From contig JAHCGZ010000003.1 in NCBI GenBank assembly GCA_022117465.1, positions 1 to 64,000 on the forward strand: a stretch of DNA of 64,000 nucleotides, written 5' to 3'. Shown in pieces: positions 54,767 to 62,693 of the stretch. The translations under genes were made by a program, and so were the position numbers. Positions within the stretch are counted from its first letter, which is position 1; the number at the start of each line of letters is the position of its first letter. Source of the DNA: Candidatus Nitrosopumilus limneticus (GTDB lineage Archaea; Thermoproteota; Nitrososphaeria; Nitrososphaerales; Nitrosopumilaceae). The notes beneath the pieces are model-generated. The model saw only the letters and a program-made list of their open reading frames with translations, ran no database searches and was not told where the DNA came from.

Positions 54767-54958
54767 ATGAAAATTGAATGTAGTTGTCATTGTATAAAAT
54801 GTAAAAGCACAAATCTTGAATCAAATAAAATTGGAGTCATAGAAAAAGATGGATATTTTGATATGCATCACACATGTCATCAATGTAATACACATTTTGA
54901 TCATTTAGATGGAGAAATTTTTTTAGATTGTTTAAAGTGTAATTATACTTTTAATTAG
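54767..54958 (+). CDS. 63-aa double zinc-ribbon protein
   Basis: Cys/His ligands are arranged as CSCHCIKC at the N-terminus, HTCHQC in the middle and CLKC near the end, enough for two zinc sites. There is no membrane segment. It overlaps the convergent hypothetical gene by 4 bp. It may be an RNA/DNA-binding or adaptor ribbon; nothing in context fixes the role. Confidence 0.6.
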   Translation: MKIECSCHCIKCKSTNLESNKIGVIEKDGYFDMHHTCHQCNTHFDHLDGEIFLDCLKCNYTFN

Positions 54959-55431
54959 ATTATTGGAAATTGTTCAATTGAATAGCGTATTTGATTTTCA
55001 GTAGAATTTTTAGTCAATTTTTTATTTAATGCCATTTTCACTAAAGCCTTTGAAACATCAAGTGTACTAGTACTCCATCCATATTCTCTAAGTTGTTGAG
55101 CAGTTTCACCAGCTGTTCTTGGTGAATCAAAGAATCTACTAGTTTCTAAAATTTTTAATTTAGGCATAATTTCATCATTGGTAATAATTTTTGGTTCATT
55201 AAATTCAGGTTCAAAAGCTTCTGCATCATCTAGATATTCTAAACCATGTTGTTTTGTATTTGAAATTGATTTTGGACTAGATTCTAATTCATATACAATT
55301 TTTGCTTGATTTTCTGGCATATATTGAGAAATATTCTGAATTATTTCGCCCAATGTTTGATTATCAATATAGAAATCTCTAGAATCCACTTCGATCTCAT
55401 TTTCACCTATTTTGAGTTTGATTCTTGCCAA
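54955..55431 (-). CDS. Hypothetical 158-aa protein
   Basis: The protein has a beta-rich N-terminal domain (ARIKLKIGENEIEVDSRDFY), an acidic middle, and a helical C-terminal domain (about 90-155) with AGETAQQLREYGWSTSTLDVSKALVKMALNKKL that looks like a winged-helix (phrase shown only to locate it: residues about 105-138). A DNA-binding role is possible. I do not recognise the family. Confidence 0.55.
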   Translation of the reverse strand: MARIKLKIGENEIEVDSRDFYIDNQTLGEIIQNISQYMPENQAKIVYELESSPKSISNTKQHGLEYLDDAEAFEPEFNEPKIITNDEIMPKLKILETSRFFDSPRTAGETAQQLREYGWSTSTLDVSKALVKMALNKKLTKNSTENQIRYSIEQFPII

Positions 55432-55564
55432 TGAAAATAATTAGTTTAATTTTGATTTATTGAGATAGCTCTAATCAGATTTAAGATTAAATCAAAAAAT
55501 TTACACAAATAATGAGGATTTTTTTCTAAGTTTATCTTAATAGAGAATATTTTAATATCTAGGC

Positions 55565-56002
55565 ATGAAATCAGTAAAGAAAAAAAGTATAATTATTCTA
55601 ATTTTATTATTACTAAGTATTTTTGGGTATTCACAATTTCAATTAGTATCACAGATATCAGTAAGTATTTCTGAAAATGCGATCAATAATGAAGATGATT
55701 CAAATAAGAAAATAGAATTAAAATTTACAAATCCATCATTGCTAACATTACCGGCAGGTGAAACGGAATTTTTTGTATTTTATGATGATGAAATAGTAGG
55801 TAAAGGAAATTTAGAATCATTCACATTATATCCAATTAGTAGTGTCTATGTTGAAGGTACTTTTACAACAAATTCAAATTCAGATGAATCCAAATCTGTA
55901 AAAATTTCAGGAATAACAAAATATGATTTACTGTTTACAACCATAGAAGTTCCATTTGATTACTACCCCACAAAAGAACAAACAAGGAAATTTATAGAAT
56001 AA
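55565..56002 (+). CDS. Anchored LEA-2-like extracytoplasmic protein
   Basis: The 145-aa protein has a signal-anchor (about 7-24) and a single beta-sandwich with KIELKFTNPSLLTLPAGETEFFVFY, similar to the two other LEA-2-like proteins in this window. It ends 17 bp before the PfkB kinase gene and may be co-transcribed. Function is unknown. Confidence 0.6.
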   Translation: MKSVKKKSIIILILLLLSIFGYSQFQLVSQISVSISENAINNEDDSNKKIELKFTNPSLLTLPAGETEFFVFYDDEIVGKGNLESFTLYPISSVYVEGTFTTNSNSDESKSVKISGITKYDLLFTTIEVPFDYYPTKEQTRKFIE

Positions 56003-56019
56003 ATTTAATATTTATTTAA

Positions 56020-56913
56020 ATGCTTACAGTTTTTGGATCAACTGCTTATGATACAATTCGAACACCTACTAAAACTCTAAAAAATGTTTTAGGAGGAGCT
56101 GCAACATATGCTGCAATTTCATCAAGTAATTTTGTAAAAACTGGATTAATTGCAGTGGTTGGAGATGATTTTTCAAAAAAGAACTACAATATTTTAGCAA
56201 AATATCTAGATTTACAAGGATTAGTAGTAAACAAAGGTAAAACATTCCGATATGACGGAAAATATGATAGTACCCTAAGCATAAGATCAACTTTAAAAAC
56301 AGAATTGAATGTACTTGAAAATTTTAAACCAGTTGTTCCAGAAGAATATAAAAAATCACAATTTGTATATCTTGCAAATAATGACCCAGAACAAAATACT
56401 AAACTACTCAAAGAATTTGATAATGTAAAATTTTCAATGTGTGATACTATAGATTTCTGGATATCAACAAAAAGAGATTCAGTAATTAAAATGATTAAAA
56501 ATGTAGATGCAGTTGTAATCAATGATGAAGAAGCTAAACTGTTAACAAAGGAATGCAATTTAATCAAATGCGCAAAAAAAATAAAACAATGGGGTGCAAA
56601 ATATATCATAATTAAAAAAGGTGAACATGGTTCGTTGATGTTTTTTGACGATGTAGTTTTTCCTACAGTAGGATTCTCATTAGAAAATGTTGTAGATCCT
56701 ACTGGTGCAGGTGATTCCTTTGCAGGTGCAATGATTGGATATCTTGCTAGTAAAAAAACAACAAAGATTTCAGAAATAAAAAAAGCTGTAATATATGGAA
56801 ATGTACTTGGTTCGTTTGCAGTTGAAAGATATGGTTTAGATGGTTTACTAAAAATAAAAAAAGGAGATATTTCAAAACGTTTAAAATTATATGAAAAAAT
56901 GATTCAATTCTAA
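56020..56913 (+). CDS. PfkB/ribokinase-family sugar or nucleoside kinase
   Basis: The 297-aa protein has LGGAATYAAISSS (substrate GG motif) and DPTGAGDSFAGAMIGYL, with the catalytic Asp in the anion hole GAGD. It phosphorylates a sugar or nucleoside; the N-terminal lid is short, as in many archaeal members. The substrate cannot be chosen from sequence. It precedes the dUTPase-like gene by 36 bp, which may favour a nucleoside. Confidence 0.9.
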   Translation: MLTVFGSTAYDTIRTPTKTLKNVLGGAATYAAISSSNFVKTGLIAVVGDDFSKKNYNILAKYLDLQGLVVNKGKTFRYDGKYDSTLSIRSTLKTELNVLENFKPVVPEEYKKSQFVYLANNDPEQNTKLLKEFDNVKFSMCDTIDFWISTKRDSVIKMIKNVDAVVINDEEAKLLTKECNLIKCAKKIKQWGAKYIIIKKGEHGSLMFFDDVVFPTVGFSLENVVDPTGAGDSFAGAMIGYLASKKTTKISEIKKAVIYGNVLGSFAVERYGLDGLLKIKKGDISKRLKLYEKMIQF

Positions 56914-56949
56914 AAAGACTTAAGTTAAATTATTTTTAGATAAATTATC

Positions 56950-57306
56950 ATGTCAGAAAAAAAAAATGAAGTGTATGATGATAGATTAGATGAAATTTTC
57001 AAACTCCAAAAAGGTCTATCTGAAGTGATGAAATTAGATAGATACCCAAAAGATTCAGAAAATAGAATTTCTGCATTATGTACTGCAATTATACATGAAG
57101 CAGTTGAATTACAAAGAACAACAAATTGGAAATGGTGGAAAACGCCTACTGAATTTGATCAAAATGAGGCTAGAGAAGAATTAATTGACATATGGCATTT
57201 TGTAGTTCAAGCATCATTGGAATTAAAATTAACACCTAATGATATTTTAGATGAATATAAAAGAAAAAACCAAATCAATCATGAAAGACAAAAAAATGGT
57301 TACTAA
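56950..57306 (+). CDS. All-alpha NTP pyrophosphatase, dimeric dUTPase-like
   Basis: The 118-aa helical protein has IIHEAVELQRTTNWKWWK and EEELIDIWHFVVQAS-type motifs (EExxD and HF), matching the dUTPase_2/MazG-like superfamily that hydrolyses dUTP/dUDP with Mg2+. It would keep dUTP low, complementing tmk. It converges on the MtrA-like gene with a 4-bp overlap. Confidence 0.82.
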   Translation: MSEKKNEVYDDRLDEIFKLQKGLSEVMKLDRYPKDSENRISALCTAIIHEAVELQRTTNWKWWKTPTEFDQNEAREELIDIWHFVVQASLELKLTPNDILDEYKRKNQINHERQKNGY

Positions 57307-57779
57307 TTTATTGAAATTTTATTAATAATTAATTTCATATTTGTTTCATTAATTAAATTGACAAGTGTAATTTCTTTTTGAAAATATTTTATTTCTAATT
57401 CAGAAACAGTTAGAAATGGATTAGGACTGGTTGAATTAATTATTCTATTATTATTATCAACTCCATTTTTATGTAATTCAAATAATGAATGTCCAGATTT
57501 ATGACCCCAAACTTCTTTACCACATACAATAATTATTTTAATTTTTTTATTTTGATTTACATATTTTATTATTGAGTCAATTCCTTTATTTTCAGTAAAT
57601 AATCTACCAACAATTGCAACTTTATCAATAATTTCTGAATTTTTAATTTCTTTTAATAATTTAATACTGGAAAGTGTACATATGCAAATTGATGAATTAG
57701 AATTGCCAATATAGAATTCTTCAGTAATCGGTAAAAGAACTTCACATATTTTACCAATAGTCTCATTTAGTTTATTCAA
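57303..57779 (-). CDS. Stand-alone MtrA-like protein (tetrahydromethanopterin S-methyltransferase subunit A family)
   Basis: The 158-aa protein has VAIVGRLFTENKGIDSII and CGKEVWGHKSGHSLFELHKNG, closely matching MtrA, whose conserved His in this region binds the corrinoid cobalt. NNRIINSTSPNPFL and a final strand follow. It lacks the C-terminal membrane helix of methanogen MtrA, and no other Mtr subunit is seen. It overlaps the DegT gene by 4 bp (ATGA), so the two are coupled. A cobamide-dependent methyl transfer or corrinoid storage role is inferred. Confidence 0.75.
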   Translation of the reverse strand: MNKLNETIGKICEVLLPITEEFYIGNSNSSICICTLSSIKLLKEIKNSEIIDKVAIVGRLFTENKGIDSIIKYVNQNKKIKIIIVCGKEVWGHKSGHSLFELHKNGVDNNNRIINSTSPNPFLTVSELEIKYFQKEITLVNLINETNMKLIINKISIN

Positions 57780-58858
57780 AGTATTTCAAAAATTGTTTTT
57801 GCAATAAATTTAATATTTTTTGTGGTAACTTTAGGATGAATTGGTAAAGAGAGCACATTTGCTGCTGCCCATTCAGTTATTGGTAATTTGGTTTTTGATT
57901 TATAAAATGGTGTTTTATGTACAGGTATTGGATAGTAGGATGCTGCACCTATTCCTTTTGCATTGAGTTTTTTCAAAAGAATATCACGTTTTGGTGTACT
58001 AACTGTATAGAGATACCAGTTAACATTTTCATTTTTTCGTTCCACTGGAAGAACAAGATTTGATTTTGAAAGTAATTTTGATAAAAGTTTTGCATTTTTT
58101 TGTCTAGTTTTTAAAAATTTTGGTAATTTTTTCATTTGTACTGTAGCAATTGCTGCATTTATTTCAGGTAATCGTAAATTAAACCCAAGTAATCTTGTAT
58201 CATATCCCTTTACCATTCCATGATTTCTAATCATTAGTAATTTGTCTCTCAGTTTTTTGTTGTTTGTAACAATAAATCCACCCTCTCCAGCAGTCATTAC
58301 TTTTGCTGGATACATGCTATAGCATCCCATTTCAAAGAAAGTTCCTGTATGTTTTTTCTTAAATGTGGAACCTAGTGATTGAGCTGCATCTTCTATAATT
58401 GGTATGTTGAATTTTTTAGCAATTTCAGAAATTCTATCTAAGTAGGCTACATTTCCATAAAGATGCACAGGAACTATAGCTTTAGTTTTTTTTGTAATTT
58501 TTTTCTGAAGATCATCTGGATCCATTGTAAAATTTTCTTTTAAAATATCAACAAAAACAGGTTTTGCCCCTGTAGAGTATACAGAATTTGCAGTTGCAAC
58601 AAAAGTAAAGGATGGAATTAAAACTTCATCGCCTTGTTTGATATCCAATGCATATACAGCTGCTTGTAATGCTGCAGTACCAGAATTTACAGCTATGGCA
58701 TATTTTGAATTTACAAATGATGAAACAGATTTTTCAAATTCTTGAACATATTTCCCACCCTGAATTGCAGAGGAAGTTAATGCTCCATTTTTAAGAATAG
58801 AAGTTACAACTGAAATTTCTTCCCTGCCTGTAGAAGGAATGTTTATGGGTATTGTCAA
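57776..58858 (-). CDS. DegT/DnrJ/EryC1/StrS aminotransferase
   Basis: The 360-aa PLP enzyme has the family's FVNSKYAIAVNSGTAALQAA, FVDILKENFTMDP, IPIIEDAAQSLGS and YPAKVMTAGEGGFIVTN with the Schiff-base Lys, and ends with YYPIPVHKTPFY. Enzymes of this family aminate keto-sugars for surface glycans. The pairing with MtrA is unusual. It is divergent from the membrane protein gene with 67 bp between starts. Confidence 0.92.
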   Translation of the reverse strand: MTIPINIPSTGREEISVVTSILKNGALTSSAIQGGKYVQEFEKSVSSFVNSKYAIAVNSGTAALQAAVYALDIKQGDEVLIPSFTFVATANSVYSTGAKPVFVDILKENFTMDPDDLQKKITKKTKAIVPVHLYGNVAYLDRISEIAKKFNIPIIEDAAQSLGSTFKKKHTGTFFEMGCYSMYPAKVMTAGEGGFIVTNNKKLRDKLLMIRNHGMVKGYDTRLLGFNLRLPEINAAIATVQMKKLPKFLKTRQKNAKLLSKLLSKSNLVLPVERKNENVNWYLYTVSTPKRDILLKKLNAKGIGAASYYPIPVHKTPFYKSKTKLPITEWAAANVLSLPIHPKVTTKNIKFIAKTIFEIL

Positions 58859-58925
58859 TAATTAGTATCATAACAACTTCTGTATAAATCTCATTTAATT
58901 ACTATGAATTTTTATATTTCAAAAA

Positions 58926-59516
58926 TTGGCAAAGGATAGAATGAAGCCAAGACATTTAGAAAAAACTGATAAAGGTTACAAAGTCTATTTGTATATTTTC
59001 TATATTTGCGGAGCTATTATGGTTTCAACATTAGTTTTTGGTGTATATGCTACAATGTTAGAGTGGTTAACAAATGGAACATATGTTATGGGTGAAGTAA
59101 TTCACAACACAACTATTCCTTTTGAAAATTTTGCTAGAATTTCAACTTGGATCTTTTTTTCTACAATAATTGGTTGGTACTGTGTATCTAGAATTGGTTG
59201 GAAAAGAACTGCAGGAAACAAAATTGTTGGAACTAAAATGGCTTTACTGCAATTAATGTTACTTGGATTTACAATAATTACCTTCTACGAAGTATTATAT
59301 AATTTCACAATTTTAAATGCACAAGTAACAGCAGGTATAGTAGATGGAATAGTTCCAGATATTGATATGCTTTCAGTAGCTTATCCAGATCCTGATCGTC
59401 CATGGAATCTGGTTTTTGCAACAAAAGTATTTCTTGCAGCATTCATTATTAGTGCACATGCATTTTATCTAAGCGTAAAACCTAGAAAAACCTTAGATAT
59501 TGATGAAGAATTATAA
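58926..59516 (+). CDS. Four-helix membrane protein of unknown function
   Basis: The 196-aa protein has a basic N-terminus and four membrane helices (about 22-46, 70-88, 104-124, 163-183), with an extracytoplasmic loop rich in Pro and Asp (IDMLSVAYPDPDRPWNL). Conserved Trp/Tyr and few charged residues in the helices suggest a complex subunit. No known family such as AmoA/B/C is matched. The start TTG is followed by AKDRMKPRH; ATG 58941 is an alternative. Confidence 0.6.
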   Translation: MAKDRMKPRHLEKTDKGYKVYLYIFYICGAIMVSTLVFGVYATMLEWLTNGTYVMGEVIHNTTIPFENFARISTWIFFSTIIGWYCVSRIGWKRTAGNKIVGTKMALLQLMLLGFTIITFYEVLYNFTILNAQVTAGIVDGIVPDIDMLSVAYPDPDRPWNLVFATKVFLAAFIISAHAFYLSVKPRKTLDIDEEL

Positions 59517-59599
59517 TAATAAAATTACAATTCATTAAAATTATTTTAAAAAAAATCTATCTAAAATTATGTTTTATACTATTAGATACATAATATGTT

Positions 59600-59788
59600 A
59601 TGGGATTAATTGGATCAGATAAGAATGATTTAAAATGTAAAAAATGTGGAACGGTATTACCAGATTCTGAAAGACTAAAAAGACATCAAGAAAAAGCTCA
59701 CAACAAAAAAAAGGAAAAATGTCGTACATGTGGCGAAGAATTTGATTCTGGTGAAGAGTTAAGAAAACATAAAAAACATTGTAAATAA
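59600..59788 (+). CDS. Two-finger C2H2-type zinc-finger protein
   Basis: The 62-aa protein has finger one CKKCGTVLPDSERLKRHQ with a following His (C2H2) and finger two CRTCGEEFDSGEELRKHKKH ending with Cys (C2HC). Linker and tails are Lys-rich. This is the classical eukaryotic-like layout, which occurs in some archaea as small DNA- or RNA-binding proteins. It has an 83-bp AT-rich upstream region. Confidence 0.8.
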   Translation: MGLIGSDKNDLKCKKCGTVLPDSERLKRHQEKAHNKKKEKCRTCGEEFDSGEELRKHKKHCK

Positions 59789-59863
59789 TTAATTCACAGA
59801 ATAATATTATTTTAAAAAATAGTATTTCTTAATATTTTGATTCTTTTTACACAACCAATAATC

Positions 59864-60007
59864 TCAATACATTGTTTTCATTTTTTTTCTTTTTCTTGAA
59901 TCTTTTTCACTGTACGATGATTTTAGTGAATAATCATAATCTGGATATAGATTCTCAAATCTTTGATCAAGTGATTCTTCAGTGTTTTCGGATTTACTAT
60001 CTGACAT
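59864..60007 (-). CDS. 47-aa charged micro-protein
   Basis: The frame runs from ATG at 60007 to TGA at 59864. The N-terminal half is acidic (SDSKSENTEESLDQRF), the middle is Tyr-rich (YPDYDYSLKSSY) and the end is basic (SRKRKKMK). GC at the third position is regular enough to suggest coding, but there is no independent support. Function is unknown. Confidence 0.4.
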   Translation of the reverse strand: MSDSKSENTEESLDQRFENLYPDYDYSLKSSYSEKDSRKRKKMKTMY

Positions 60008-60107
60008 AAAATTCATCTATTTATTTTTCTGTCTTTAGTGCATCAGGATTTTTTATAATGTAATGGAACATACAGGGCTGGTTGGATGTACATTGGCATT
60101 TCATATT

Positions 60108-60191
60108 TTAATCCTCAAAATCCGATTCTGAACTGACTTCCTCATCGTGAAGACCGTCGTAATCATCTTCAGTTTTTTGATAGTAGCTCAT
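60108..60191 (-). CDS. 27-aa acidic micro-protein
   Basis: The frame runs from ATG at 60191 to TAA at 60108, coding for a strongly acidic peptide (SYYQKTEDDYDGLHDEE, then SSESDFED). It lies in a higher-GC island within an AT-rich gap, which may mark a real small gene. Evidence is weak. Confidence 0.35.
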   Translation of the reverse strand: MSYYQKTEDDYDGLHDEEVSSESDFED

Positions 60192-60315
60192 TCGATAAAA
60201 TGTGTGTTAAAAATCTAGAATATAAACATAATGAACAATTTGATCTAAGGTGAAAACGTAAATTTTCATAAATTAAAAATAAAAAAAAGAGGTATTGATC
60301 CTCAAATTAAAAAAT

Positions 60316-60378
60316 CTATTTCTTTTTAGTTGCTTTTTTAGCTGTTGTTTTTTTAGCTGCTTTTTTAGCTGTTGCCAT
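60316..60378 (-). CDS. 20-aa Lys/Ala peptide resembling a histone H1 tail
   Basis: The frame runs from ATG at 60378 to TAG at 60316 and encodes MATAKKAAKKTTAKKATKKK. The AKKA-type repeats match H1/Hc1/HU-tail motifs that neutralise DNA. It stands alone, so it is either a tiny DNA-binding peptide or a remnant. The rest of the 59789-60745 gap holds no other frame I can support. Confidence 0.4.
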   Translation of the reverse strand: MATAKKAAKKTTAKKATKKK

Positions 60379-60745
60379 AAAGGAGCATTAGAATACTTGA
60401 ATTTCTATACAGTGAATTAAAAAAATTACACCAAATAGATCTTGGTGATGCATAATTTTAAAATCCATTTTGATAAATAAAAAATGAATTTTAAATTTAT
60501 TTACTATATTGATGAATTGAAAAAATCTTTTGATCATTTTTATCCCAAAAAGTCCACTTATTTTGTAATAAAAATTCTAAAATTATCATATTATGTTGTT
60601 TTGATTTAATTTGTAAACTTCCTGGTCTGTATTTTCTTCTTTTTCTTCCAATTTATTCACTAATTCTTTGATCCTATCATGAAATAGGTTCTTTGATATA
60701 ATTATAGATAATTTTATAGGCTTAGATTTCAAAAGTTTTTTTGAT

Positions 60746-61792
60746 CTGGATATTATTGAAAAAGTAGATTTAATTGAAAAACCTCCAACAGAAGAAGTAG
60801 TAACTCGCGAAGAATTAATTGAATTATTTAAAACAAATTCATCACCAAATCACTATATTGGTTTAGAAATTTCTGGTTTTTTACATCTCGGTAGTTTAAT
60901 CAGTACTGGTTTTAAAATAAATGATTTTGTAAAAGCAGGAATTAATTGTAAAATTTTCCTTGCAGATTGGCACACTTTAATTAATGACAAATTAGGAGGA
61001 AACTGGGAAACAATTTCTAAAGTTTCAAAATATTACCAGGATGCATTCAAATTAGTATGTCCAAATGCAGAAATTATTTTAGGTTCTAAATTATATGAAG
61101 AAAAAACAGAATATTGGTCAGATCTTGTGAAATTTACAAAACATATGTCAATTGCTAGAACAATGAGAACATTAACAATAATGGGTCGTTCAGAAGATGA
61201 CACAAAAATTGATGTAGCTAAATTACTTTATCCAGCAATGCAAGCAGTTGATATTCATTCTTTAGATGTTGATATAGCACATGCAGGAATGGATCAAAGA
61301 AAAATTCACATGTTGGTTAGAGAAATTTTCCCTAAAATGAAATGGAAAGTTCCAGTATCTGTTCACCATAAATTATTACCAGGACTTTCAAAACCAACAG
61401 ATTCTGATAATTCACAAATATTGGGGAAAATGAGTAAATCAGACCCAAATTCAGGTATATTTATTCACAATACAGATGACGAGATAAAGAAAAAAATTAG
61501 TAAATCATGGTGTGAAGAAGAAAATATTCAAAGTAATCCATTATTAGAAATTGCAAAAACAATAATTTTTCATGAATTTAATGAAATTAATATTGAACGA
61601 CCGGAAAAATATGGGGGCAATGTATCATATTATAATTATGATGAATTACAAAAAGATTTTGCAGAAAATAAATTACACCCAGGAGATTTAAAACAAACTG
61701 TCGGTAATTATCTTGTCAAAGTAATTTCCCCTATTAGGGAAAAACTAAATCTTAGTGAAGAGATATCTGAAGCGATAAAGAGAAGTTTCTAA
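60746..61792 (+). CDS. tyrS: Tyrosyl-tRNA synthetase, non-standard start (CTG suggested)
   Basis: The reading frame is unbroken from a TGA near 60675 to TAA at 61792. It has KPPTEEVVTREELIELF, YIGLEISGFLHLGSL (HIGH-like), FLADWHTLIN, GMDQRKIHML (tyrosine-site Q and D) and KMSKSDPN (KMSKS). No ATG, GTG or TTG occurs in frame before the GTG at 61127, which would remove the catalytic core. The CTG at 60746 gives LDIIEKVDLIEKPP, near the expected N-terminus; the codon before is GAT preceded by TTT where homologs would have ATG. It converges on cobJ with a 4-bp overlap. Confidence 0.88.
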   Translation: MDIIEKVDLIEKPPTEEVVTREELIELFKTNSSPNHYIGLEISGFLHLGSLISTGFKINDFVKAGINCKIFLADWHTLINDKLGGNWETISKVSKYYQDAFKLVCPNAEIILGSKLYEEKTEYWSDLVKFTKHMSIARTMRTLTIMGRSEDDTKIDVAKLLYPAMQAVDIHSLDVDIAHAGMDQRKIHMLVREIFPKMKWKVPVSVHHKLLPGLSKPTDSDNSQILGKMSKSDPNSGIFIHNTDDEIKKKISKSWCEEENIQSNPLLEIAKTIIFHEFNEINIERPEKYGGNVSYYNYDELQKDFAENKLHPGDLKQTVGNYLVKVISPIREKLNLSEEISEAIKRSF

Positions 61793-62589
61793 ACTTTAAG
61801 ATTTGGATTAGTTTGTTCTTCTAAATTATATTTTGATTTGTATCCTCGAGGATTAATCATTAAATCTTTGTAAGTATACGTTGATGAATTACCAATAATA
61901 ACAGTACTAGTCATACCTAATTCTTTATCAAAATTAAGTAAATTCTCTAAATTAGTCATAACAATTGCTTGAGATTCTCGATAAGCATTTTTAACTATTG
62001 CAACAGGTGTTGTAGGTTTTCTATATTTAATCAGAATTTTTTGTGTATCTTGTAATTGATGAATTCTTTTTTTACTTTTAGGATTATAAATTACAATTAC
62101 AAAATCACCTTGTGCAGCTGATTCAACACGTTTTTGAATTATTTCCCATGGTACCATTAAATCACTCATACTAACAACAGCAAAATCAGTCATTAGAGGT
62201 GAACCAATAATTGATGCACAAGAATTTAATGCAGATACGCCAGGAATAATTTCTACTTTAAGATCATCAGAAGGATCCCAACCGGTAGTAGCAAGTGTTT
62301 CATAGATTAATCCAGCCATTCCATAAATTCCAGGATCTCCACTAGATACTAATGAAACAATTTTTCCTGATCTTGCAAGATCAATGCATTGATGAGCTCT
62401 TTCAACTTCTTGTGTCATAGCATATCGATGAATAGTTTTACCAACAATTAGATCTTCAACTAAATTCACATAGGTTTCATAACCGACAATGGTATCACTT
62501 TCAGTAATTACTTCTTTCGCTCGAAACGTCATATGATCATGATTTCCAGGACCAACACCAACAATGTAGAGCTTACCAGTCAATTTCAT
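61789..62589 (-). CDS. cobJ: Precorrin-3B C17-methyltransferase
   Basis: The 266-aa tetrapyrrole methylase has YIVGVGPGNHDHMTFRA at the N-terminus, SSGDPGIYGMAGLIYE (SAM-binding) and VEIIPGVSALNSCASIIGSPL, then NPKSKKR and VIIGNSSTY, typical of CobJ/CbiH. It contracts the corrin ring in cobalamin synthesis. With bluB it shows cobalamin production by this organism. No other cob gene is adjacent. Confidence 0.93.
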   Translation of the reverse strand: MKLTGKLYIVGVGPGNHDHMTFRAKEVITESDTIVGYETYVNLVEDLIVGKTIHRYAMTQEVERAHQCIDLARSGKIVSLVSSGDPGIYGMAGLIYETLATTGWDPSDDLKVEIIPGVSALNSCASIIGSPLMTDFAVVSMSDLMVPWEIIQKRVESAAQGDFVIVIYNPKSKKRIHQLQDTQKILIKYRKPTTPVAIVKNAYRESQAIVMTNLENLLNFDKELGMTSTVIIGNSSTYTYKDLMINPRGYKSKYNLEEQTNPNLKV

Positions 62590-62693
62590 AATAATTTTTT
62601 TCTTAACTAATTTATCCGTTTAGTGAAATTTACATTGAAACCATGCAGTTTTTCAATAATTTTGACTAATTTTGTTATTTTAAATGATTTGTC

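Noticed and set aside
57303-57779. Evidence for methanogenesis
   Set aside because: Only one MtrA-like protein is present, with no Mcr or other Mtr genes; the rest of the window fits an ammonia oxidiser.
58926-59516. An AMO subunit (AmoC-like)
   Set aside because: Four helices and size are similar, but the characteristic AmoC motifs are absent and no other amo gene is near.
59789-60745. Replication origin or mobile element remnant in the largest gene-poor gap
   Set aside because: No inverted repeats, origin boxes, Orc1/Cdc6 gene or transposase fragment can be seen; only micro-ORFs are supportable.
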